Source: Cytobacillus sp. NCCP-133 (lineage in GTDB: Bacteria > Bacillota > Bacilli > Bacillales > Cytobacillaceae). Taken from it: a DNA stretch of 64,000 bases. How positions within the stretch are numbered: the first letter of the stretch is position 1; each line of letters begins with the position of its first letter. The notes beneath the pieces were generated by a model, which searched no databases, was not told where the DNA came from, and saw only the letters and a program-made list of their open reading frames with translations. The DNA lies in the NCBI RefSeq assembly GCF_026011715.1, contig NZ_BRVM01000019.1, positions 1-64,000 of the forward strand, in the 5' to 3' direction. Shown piece after piece: positions 57,310 through 64,000 of the stretch. The position numbers were made by a program, and so were the translations under genes.

Positions 57310-57468
57310 TCCTTCACCTCCTTTTACTCATTATAAACAAATTCCTAAAATTGAAACCTTCAATTACGAAGATTTTTATCTTTCTAACCAAAAGTTATAT
57401 TAGGATAGTAACATTGCACCGTTTAAGGAGATGCAATTATTGCATATTCTATACGTTGATACAACCTA

Positions 57469-57498
57469 AGGGTAGCATCATTGGCAATAAACTGTCAA
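57469..57498 (-). promoter_or_regulatory. candidate yacL promoter
   Basis: On the minus strand there is TTGACA (57493-57498), an 18 bp spacer and TACCCT (57469-57474) in the disA-yacL gap. The -35 is perfect and the -10 poor. Confidence 0.5.
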
Positions 57499-57548
57499 AT
57501 AAATAACTAATCATTTTAGCACAACGTATTACATAGTTCAATGGTCTC

Positions 57549-58622
57549 TTATAGCTGGCGATCCGCAAATACCTGTTCTTTAATGAGTTTGAGGCCCTCC
57601 TTAATTTTTCTCGCCCTTACTTCCCCAATTCCTTCTACTTCATCCAGATCCTCTACGGATGCCGCGGTAATATTCGGAAACTCTTCGAAGCGATTTATTA
57701 AGTTTTCAATAATAATTGGCGGAAGGCGAGGAACTTTATTCAGTACGCGGTACCCGCGGGGACATCTGAATTCCTCTGTATGAATATAGCCGTTAAATCC
57801 TAAAAGCTTAAGGATCACAGAGTCTTCAAGCATTTCCCCTTTGGAAAGTTCCTGAAGCTTAATAAGCATATCCCTTGAGTCAATATCTTTTGATTGCGCG
57901 TAATCTCTAATAATCCATTCAGCTTCTCTTTCAAGCTCTGTTAACAGTTCATTCAACTGTAGCCGTATGAGTCTTCCTTCTGTTCCCAGCTCACTTAAAT
58001 AGGTTAGAAGTTCATTTTTTATGCGGAGCACCATTTCAATATTATGAAAAACATGAAGGATGTCACTATAAGTAACCAGTTCTTCAAACTCCAAGATACT
58101 AAGGTTCCCGATACTTTGTTCCAGCACCACTTTATATTTCTCCAGTGTTTGGACTGCCACATTCGCCTTCGTCAAAATCACCCCAATATCCCTCAAAGCA
58201 TAACGGGAATGCCCTTTGTACAATGTAATGACATTTCTTCTCTGTGAAATAGCTATCACTAAAGCTCCCGTCTGCCTGGCAACTCGTTCGGCTGTTCGAT
58301 GGCGCATTCCTGTTTCTGTGGAAGGTACACCTGAATCAGGGACAAGCTGGGCATTAGCGATTAAGATTTTGCTGCCTTCTTCATTTAGAATGATAGCTCC
58401 ATCCATCTTTGCCAGCTCATACAAATAACTTGGCGTAAAGGAACAATTGATTAAGAAGCCGCCATCAACAAGGCTATTCATTTTTTCTTTCGAACCTAAA
58501 ACAATTAACCCTCCAGTATTTGCGCGGAGTACATTATCAATCCCTTCTCTAATAGGCGTACCCGGAGCCATAAATTGAAGGATTTCGCTCATCGTTTTTT
58601 CGCCCAATTTTTTTGTCTCCAT
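57549..58622 (-). CDS. disA: diadenylate cyclase DisA
   Basis: This 357-residue octameric protein makes cyclic di-AMP and scans DNA integrity at sporulation onset. The DAC domain carries the DGA motif (MDGAIIL) and RHR motif ([12 protein letters not shown]). A helical linker precedes C-terminal helix-hairpin-helix DNA-binding segments ([20 protein letters not shown]). It starts three bases after radA, whose product inhibits it in B. subtilis. Confidence 0.97.
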   Translation of the reverse strand: METKKLGEKTMSEILQFMAPGTPIREGIDNVLRANTGGLIVLGSKEKMNSLVDGGFLINCSFTPSYLYELAKMDGAIILNEEGSKILIANAQLVPDSGVPSTETGMRHRTAERVARQTGALVIAISQRRNVITLYKGHSRYALRDIGVILTKANVAVQTLEKYKVVLEQSIGNLSILEFEELVTYSDILHVFHNIEMVLRIKNELLTYLSELGTEGRLIRLQLNELLTELEREAEWIIRDYAQSKDIDSRDMLIKLQELSKGEMLEDSVILKLLGFNGYIHTEEFRCPRGYRVLNKVPRLPPIIIENLINRFEEFPNITAASVEDLDEVEGIGEVRARKIKEGLKLIKEQVFADRQL

Positions 58623-58624
58623 AC

Positions 58625-60004
58625 TTAACCCCCTAACGCAGCCTTTAATGCTTCACTGACAGACCCTACACCGATTAATTCAATCCCTCGTGGCGCACTC
58701 CATCCTCCAAGATTATTTGCAGGCAAGATCACCCGCTCAAACCCCAGCTTTGCCGCCTCCTGAACTCTCTGTTCAATTCTTGAAACTCGTCTGACTTCAC
58801 CCGTCAGTCCTACTTCCCCTATTATACAATCTGATGCCTTCGTTGGTTTATCCCGGAAACTTGAAGCAATGCTAACGGCAATGGCCAGGTCTATTGCAGG
58901 TTCATCCAGCTTCACCCCACCTGCAACTTTAAGATAGGCATCCTGGTTTTGCAGCAGCATACCAACCCGCTTCTCCAAAACAGCCATGAGAAGCGGAACA
59001 CGATTGTGATCAATTCCTGTAGCCATTCTCCTTGGATTTCCAAAGCTTGTCGGAGAAATGAGTGCCTGAATTTCTACTAGTACAGGCCTTGTCCCCTCCA
59101 TGGACGCCACTACGGTAGAACCAGCTGCGCCTTGCGAGCGTTCTTCCAGGAATATCTCAGATGGATTGGAAACTTCCTCAAGCCCGACTTCCTTCATTTC
59201 AAAAATGCCCATTTCATTCGTTGACCCAAACCTGTTTTTCACAGCTCGCAAAATCCGATATGTATGATGGCGCTCTCCTTCAAAATATAAAACAGTATCA
59301 ACCATATGCTCTAAGAGTCTTGGCCCTGCAATGGATCCTTCCTTTGTAACATGGCCCACAATAAAAATGGCGATTCCTTTTGTTTTCCCAATGCGCATTA
59401 ATTCAGCAGTACATTCCCGCACCTGAGATACACTCCCTGGCGCAGATGTAACTTCAGGATGGAATATAGTTTGAATGGAATCAATGATAACAAAGTCAGG
59501 ATTCACATTATCGATTGTTCTGCTGATTTCATCCAGGCTTGTTTCCGAGTAAACCAGCAAACTATCAGAAGAAACACCTAAGCGGTCAGCCCTTAGCTTT
59601 GTTTGGCGCATGGACTCCTCACCTGATATATATAAAACTGAATGTTTTTTGTTTGCCAGCTGGGACGAAACCTGAAGAAGAAGCGTTGATTTTCCAATGC
59701 CAGGGTCTCCACCGATAAGCACTAGTGAACCACGGACAATTCCGCCTCCCAATACACGATTCAATTCATTTAAGTCTGTATATATTCGCGGTTCACTGAC
59801 TGTTTCAATTGATGTAATAGGCATTGCCTTTGCGATGATTGCTGTTCCTTGGGAATGGGCAAAAGCTCCCCTTCTGGTTGAAGCCGGCTTTTCGACTTCC
59901 TCAACCATCGTGTTCCACTGACCGCACCCTGGACATTTCCCCATCCATTTAGGGGATTTATAACCGCAGTCCTGGCACATGAATTTAGTTTTTCTCTTAG
60001 CCAT
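58625..60004 (-). CDS. radA: DNA repair protein RadA (Sms)
   Basis: This is a 459-residue hexameric helicase of branch migration. The N-terminal zinc finger has CQDCG and CPGCG. The RecA-like domain has Walker [11 protein letters not shown] and the RadA motif [11 protein letters not shown]. The C-terminal Lon-protease-like domain lacks a catalytic Ser-Lys dyad, as is normal. It precedes disA and follows clpC. Confidence 0.97.
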   Translation of the reverse strand: MAKRKTKFMCQDCGYKSPKWMGKCPGCGQWNTMVEEVEKPASTRRGAFAHSQGTAIIAKAMPITSIETVSEPRIYTDLNELNRVLGGGIVRGSLVLIGGDPGIGKSTLLLQVSSQLANKKHSVLYISGEESMRQTKLRADRLGVSSDSLLVYSETSLDEISRTIDNVNPDFVIIDSIQTIFHPEVTSAPGSVSQVRECTAELMRIGKTKGIAIFIVGHVTKEGSIAGPRLLEHMVDTVLYFEGERHHTYRILRAVKNRFGSTNEMGIFEMKEVGLEEVSNPSEIFLEERSQGAAGSTVVASMEGTRPVLVEIQALISPTSFGNPRRMATGIDHNRVPLLMAVLEKRVGMLLQNQDAYLKVAGGVKLDEPAIDLAIAVSIASSFRDKPTKASDCIIGEVGLTGEVRRVSRIEQRVQEAAKLGFERVILPANNLGGWSAPRGIELIGVGSVSEALKAALGG

Positions 60005-60258
60005 CCTTCTTCTTCCTCTCTAAACATCCATTTCAGCCGCCATAAAGGAAATCATAAAAGTTACCAGTCTTCGCAAAGAAGCCAGTTTAGACAGAAGCAT
60101 GTATTAACTTCCCTATTCCCTTTTGCACGAGTCTTTAAATGTTTTCGTGGTGAAATTCTATAAGCAAATCCACTATATCTTTAAAATTAACATAGAACGG
60201 AAAAAAAAACTGTTTGAACGCTGCAGTAGCGTCTCTATAAAGGCGCCTAATAGCGTAC
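60005..60258. other. clpC-radA intergenic region
   Basis: This region of about 254 bp is AT-rich, without a gene or a strong promoter that I can identify. radA expression may depend on a weak local promoter or on read-through from clpC. Confidence 0.5.
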
Positions 60259-60297
60259 AAAAAGGTACACGTATGACAGGGCCGTGTACCTTTTTGC
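60257..60297. terminator. terminator after clpC
   Basis: AAAAAGGTACACG (60259-60271) pairs with CGTGTACCTTTTT (60283-60295) around 11 bases. It ends the ctsR-mcsA-mcsB-clpC operon. Confidence 0.9.
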
Positions 60298-60322
60298 TGG
60301 TTAATCCATTAGTGCAGATTAT

Positions 60323-62773
60323 TTATTTTTGAAGATTTGGCGTTCCGCTGGTTTCAGCTGTTTTAACCACAAATTCCCCATCCTTCACATCTATCACTAC
60401 GCTTTGCCCAGTTAGGACTGTTCCCTTTAACAGCTCCTCTGATAAGCGATCCTCTATATGCTTTTGAATGGCTCTGCGGAGCGGGCGTGCTCCGTATTCC
60501 GGATCATAGCCCTCCTCAGAGATTTTTTCTTTGGCGGCATTTGTCAGTTCCAGCGAAATATCTTGTTCCTTCAATCGATTCGTTAATGTATCGGACATCA
60601 GCGTAACGATTTCCTGAAGATGCTTCTTCTCTAATGCATGGAAGACAATGATTTCATCGATACGGTTTAAGAACTCCGGACGGAAGGATTTTTTCATCTC
60701 TTCCATTACTTTTCCTTTCATATCTTTGTAATCCTGTTCCCCATCCTGAATATTAAAGCCGACATATTTGTTTCGCTTAAGTGCCTCTGCACCTACATTG
60801 GAAGTCATAATCAGAACAGTATTTCGGAAATCAACCGTTCTTCCTTTAGAATCTGTTAATCTCCCGTCTTCCAATACCTGTAAAAGAATATTGAAAACAT
60901 CCGGATGAGCCTTTTCAATTTCATCCAGCAGCACAACAGAATATGGTTTTCTGCGGACTTTTTCAGTTAACTGTCCGCCTTCTTCATATCCTACATAACC
61001 CGGAGGCGAACCTACTAGACGGGATGTGGAGTGCTTCTCCATGTATTCTGACATATCAATGCGGATCATCGCATCCTCATCACCGAACATTGCTTCCGCT
61101 AATGCACGGGCTAATTCCGTTTTACCAACTCCTGTTGGGCCAAGGAACACAAAGGAACCAATTGGACGCTTAGGATCTTTAAGCCCTGCCCTCGCACGGC
61201 GGACAGCCTTTGAGATAGCTTTAACTGCTTCTTCTTGCCCAATTACTCGGGAGTGAAGAATTTCTTCGAGGTTAAGCAGCTTCTCCGTCTCTGTTTGCGC
61301 CAGCTTGGAAACAGGAATTCCAGTCCAGCTGGATACAACATTGGCAATATCCTCAACCGTTACTTCACTGTTCTCCTTGCCTTGCTTTTCTTTCCACGTT
61401 TTCTTTGTTTCTTCAAGCTGCTCGCGCAGGCGCTGCTCTGTATCCCTTAATGATGCAGCTTTTTCAAACTCCTGGCTTTGAACAGCTGCATCTTTTTCTT
61501 TTCTGACGTCCTCCAACTTAACTTCAAGCTCTTTTAAGTTAGGAGGAGTTGTGTACGAGCGAAGTCTTACTTTTGAGCCTGCTTCATCTATTAAATCTAT
61601 CGCCTTATCCGGAAGGAATCGGTCAGAAATGTAGCGGTCTGATAGCTTTACAGCTGCTTCAATCGCTGCATCCGTTATCGTTACGCGATGGTGGGCTTCA
61701 TAGCGGTCACGCAATCCCTGCAAAATTTGTACAGATTCATCTGCAGTAGGCTCATCAACCGTGATCGGCTGGAAGCGTCTTTCAAGCGCTGCATCCTTTT
61801 CAATGTATTTTCTGTATTCATCAAGTGTAGTTGCTCCAATACATTGAAGCTCGCCGCGGGCAAGAGAAGGTTTTAGGATATTTGATGCATCAATGGCACC
61901 TTCTGCCCCGCCGGCACCTATTAAAGTATGAAGCTCATCAATAAATAAGATAATATTGCCAGCTTGCCTGATTTCATCCATCACTTTTTTCAGACGATCC
62001 TCAAATTCGCCACGATATTTAGTACCTGCTACAACTGTACCCATATCGAGGGTCATAACCCTTTTATCACGAAGTGTTTCCGGCACCTCATTATTTATGA
62101 TCTGCTGTGCCAGCCCCTCAGCAATCGCTGTTTTCCCTACACCTGGCTCTCCAATTAAAACAGGGTTGTTTTTCGTACGGCGGCTTAATACTTCAATGAC
62201 TCGCTGGATTTCTTTGCTTCGGCCAATTACCGGATCCAGGCTTCCTTCCCTTGCAATAGCTGTCAAATCACGGGCTAATCCGTCAAGAGTTGGTGTGTTC
62301 GCATTAGCAGCCGAGCCTCCCTGATGGCTGCCAGATTCATTGCTGCCCAAAAGCTGCAGCACTTGCTGGCGGGCTTTATTGAGGCTGACCCCTAGGTTAT
62401 TAAGCACTCTGGCTGCAACACCTTCTCCTTCGCGGATAAGCCCCAGCAGGATATGCTCGGTTCCAACATATGAGTGCCCCAGCTTTCTCGCTTCATCCAT
62501 TGAAAGTTCAATAACCTTTTTAGCGCGTGGCGTATAATGAATAGTTTGGGATGCATCTTGTCCCCTGCCTATTAGATTTTCAACTTCTTTTTGGATCTTT
62601 TCAGAACCGAGGCCCAATGCATAGAGGGCTTTTGCGGCTATTCCTTCTCCTTCGCGTACGAGTCCAAGCAGGATATGCTCTGTCCCGATGTTATTATGTC
62701 CTAAGCGGATTGCTTCTTCCTGTGCTAAAGCCAATACCTTCTGAGCTCTTTCCGTAAATCGTCCGAACATCAT
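60323..62773 (-). CDS. clpC: Clp protease ATP-binding subunit ClpC
   Basis: This is an 816-residue Hsp100 unfoldase. Two N-domain repeats (about 1-145) precede the first AAA+ module (Walker A GEPGVGKT), the coiled-coil M domain (about 410-480) that binds McsB or MecA, and the second AAA+ module (Walker [19 protein letters not shown]). The VGF loop (NKYVGFNIQ) docks ClpP. Two ATGs (62773 and 62770) are possible. It follows mcsB by seven bases. Confidence 0.97.
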   Translation of the reverse strand: MMFGRFTERAQKVLALAQEEAIRLGHNNIGTEHILLGLVREGEGIAAKALYALGLGSEKIQKEVENLIGRGQDASQTIHYTPRAKKVIELSMDEARKLGHSYVGTEHILLGLIREGEGVAARVLNNLGVSLNKARQQVLQLLGSNESGSHQGGSAANANTPTLDGLARDLTAIAREGSLDPVIGRSKEIQRVIEVLSRRTKNNPVLIGEPGVGKTAIAEGLAQQIINNEVPETLRDKRVMTLDMGTVVAGTKYRGEFEDRLKKVMDEIRQAGNIILFIDELHTLIGAGGAEGAIDASNILKPSLARGELQCIGATTLDEYRKYIEKDAALERRFQPITVDEPTADESVQILQGLRDRYEAHHRVTITDAAIEAAVKLSDRYISDRFLPDKAIDLIDEAGSKVRLRSYTTPPNLKELEVKLEDVRKEKDAAVQSQEFEKAASLRDTEQRLREQLEETKKTWKEKQGKENSEVTVEDIANVVSSWTGIPVSKLAQTETEKLLNLEEILHSRVIGQEEAVKAISKAVRRARAGLKDPKRPIGSFVFLGPTGVGKTELARALAEAMFGDEDAMIRIDMSEYMEKHSTSRLVGSPPGYVGYEEGGQLTEKVRRKPYSVVLLDEIEKAHPDVFNILLQVLEDGRLTDSKGRTVDFRNTVLIMTSNVGAEALKRNKYVGFNIQDGEQDYKDMKGKVMEEMKKSFRPEFLNRIDEIIVFHALEKKHLQEIVTLMSDTLTNRLKEQDISLELTNAAKEKISEEGYDPEYGARPLRRAIQKHIEDRLSEELLKGTVLTGQSVVIDVKDGEFVVKTAETSGTPNLQK

Positions 62774-62779
62774 ATAATT

Positions 62780-63859
62780 TCATCCTCCCAACTCTTGATC
62801 TTCCAATTTTAATCTTTCCCTGATTAATGAAGCCCTGCGGATATCGCGTTCATGAGGCCTGAGCGGCCCGCCTGCATATTGCTGCAAAAAGCCTGGCTGT
62901 GTCAGAATCATCAGTTCATTTAAAATATTTTTAGATATTTTTTTGATATACTCCATATCTATTCCCAGGCGAACATCGGATAAGCATTGTGCGGCTTCCT
63001 TCGATTCTATAATTCGGCTATTTGATAAAATGCCATAAGAGCGGAAGACTCTGTCTTCTAATTGTATGTTAGAAGTCTTTGCTAATGCTTCCCTAGCCGA
63101 CCTTTCCTGAGAAATTAACTGGCTGACAACGCTTTTCAGATCCTCAACAATATCCTCTTCTGATTTTCCGAGTGTGATCTGGTTTGAAACTTGAAAGATG
63201 TTACCTAATGCTTCGCTGCCTTCCCCGTAAATCCCTCTAACCACTAAACCAAGCTGATTAATTGCAGGAATAATACGGTTCATTTGCTGGGTCAGTACAA
63301 GACCTGGCAAATGCATCATAACGGATGCTCTTAGTCCGGTACCTACGTTTGTCGGACAGCTTGTTAAAAAACCGACAGTTTCATCAAAGGCATAATCAGC
63401 CTCTTCCTCAAGCCAATCATCTATTTCATTTGCCATACTTAAGGCTTCTGAAGGCTGAAACCCCGGAAACAAACATTGAATCCGAATATGGTCTTCTTCA
63501 TTAATCATAATGCTGACCTCTTCGTTTTCTGAAAGAAGACATGCACCATAAGTTGAATTCTCAGCAAGGTGAGGACTGATTAAGTGTTTCTCCATCAGCA
63601 CTCTTTTTTGAAGCGGCTGGAGTTCATCCATTAATAGAAGCTCCAGATTTCCAAGATTGGAAAAAATAGAATGCCCCACTCTATTCTTCACCTTTTGGAT
63701 AACTGCTTTTGCTTCTTCATTTGTAAATAGAGTAGGAAATTTATATTGTTTAATATTTCTGGCAAGTCTGATTCTGGAACTTAAAACAATATCGGAATCA
63801 GGGCCTTCCGCACTCATCCAGGAGCTAATAGCTTGATTGATAAAGCGTTCGAGCGACAA
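62780..63859 (-). CDS. mcsB: protein-arginine kinase McsB
   Basis: This 359-residue phosphagen-kinase-like enzyme phosphorylates arginines and so marks proteins for ClpC-ClpP. Nucleotide-binding blocks are [11 protein letters not shown] and the [19 protein letters not shown] region with the active-site Cys. It starts with TTG 63859 after GGGAGGGGG. Its partner McsA lies directly upstream. Confidence 0.96.
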   Translation of the reverse strand: MSLERFINQAISSWMSAEGPDSDIVLSSRIRLARNIKQYKFPTLFTNEEAKAVIQKVKNRVGHSIFSNLGNLELLLMDELQPLQKRVLMEKHLISPHLAENSTYGACLLSENEEVSIMINEEDHIRIQCLFPGFQPSEALSMANEIDDWLEEEADYAFDETVGFLTSCPTNVGTGLRASVMMHLPGLVLTQQMNRIIPAINQLGLVVRGIYGEGSEALGNIFQVSNQITLGKSEEDIVEDLKSVVSQLISQERSAREALAKTSNIQLEDRVFRSYGILSNSRIIESKEAAQCLSDVRLGIDMEYIKKISKNILNELMILTQPGFLQQYAGGPLRPHERDIRRASLIRERLKLEDQELGG

Positions 63860-63861
63860 GC

Positions 63862-64000
63862 TTATCCCCCTCCCTCATGATTGTCATTCAGCTGTTTTTC
63901 CAGCTTTCGAATTTCATCTCTTAACTCTGCCGCCTGCTCAAATTCTTCTTGAGCAATCATTTCTTTTAACTTATGCTTAAATTCGTCAATATTCCTTCGC
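63862..64000 (-). CDS. mcsA: McsA, C-terminal part (truncated by window edge)
   Basis: The last 45 codons of the gene encode a UVR-type helical pair with [20 protein letters not shown] and end HEGGG before TAA. This fits the C-terminus of McsA, the zinc-finger activator of McsB. The stop is two bases before the mcsB TTG start. The zinc-finger part lies outside the window. Confidence 0.88.
   Translation of the reverse strand, partial: RRNIDEFKHKLKEMIAQEEFEQAAELRDEIRKLEKQLNDNHEGGG

Noticed and set aside
60123-60332. 69-codon plus-strand frame between radA and clpC
   Set aside because: It crosses the clpC terminator and overlaps the clpC end; AT-rich and without RBS.

Overview
The window is a stretch of chromosome from a low-GC Gram-positive, endospore-forming bacterium of the family Bacillaceae. 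The evidence is the gene order, which follows the well-known Bacillus subtilis region from ctsR-mcsA-mcsB-clpC to the rRNA operon after pdaB, together with sporulation and germination genes (cwlD, gerD, kbaA, pdaB, sigH) and strong GGAGG ribosome binding sites. Nearly everything is on the minus strand, so biological reading order runs from high to low coordinates. Only pdaB and gerD are on the plus strand. I cannot name the species; the dispersed repeats resemble families I recall from Bacillus-like genomes outside the subtilis group.

Reading in the direction of transcription: 64000-60323 is the end of the class III heat-shock operon (mcsA tail, mcsB, clpC). 60004-56221 is radA, disA (c-di-AMP synthase) and a PIN/TRAM membrane protein, followed by ispD and ispF (isoprenoids). 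54610-50255 is gltX, a cysteine T-box riboswitch, cysE, cysS and mini-RNase III. 50258-48276 is rlmB, rae1 and sigH. Then come rpmG, secE, nusG, the L11/L1 operon, the L10-L7/L12-methyltransferase-rpoB-rpoC unit, the str operon (L7Ae-like protein, rpsL, rpsG, fusA, tuf) and the full S10-spc-alpha super-operon (rpsJ to rplQ). The ECF transporter module (ecfA1, ecfA2, ecfT), truA, rplM and rpsI close the translation block.

Downstream of rpsI lies a roughly 1 kb accessory strip carrying two different dispersed repeats and two micro-ORFs, then a proC-proB-proA operon. In B. subtilis, as I remember it, ybaJ occupies this place. After that come ybaK, cwlD, salA, gerD (+), kbaA, pdaB (+), a small unknown gene, and the tandem promoters, leader and first bases of a 16S rRNA gene at the window edge.

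At least a dozen sigma-A type promoters with 16-18 bp spacers, several factor-independent terminators and the expected leader RNAs (L10 attenuator, L13 leader, S10/L4 leader, Cys T-box) can be read directly. I found no phage, insertion sequence, CRISPR, toxin or defence island. The most interesting non-standard items are a dispersed structured repeat present in three places (one between rplK and rplA) with compensatory changes between two copies, a second 186 bp repeat with terminal complementarity, unexplained structured spacers between rplQ and ecfA1 and between tuf and rpsJ, and a PdaB whose usual catalytic Asp is Asn.
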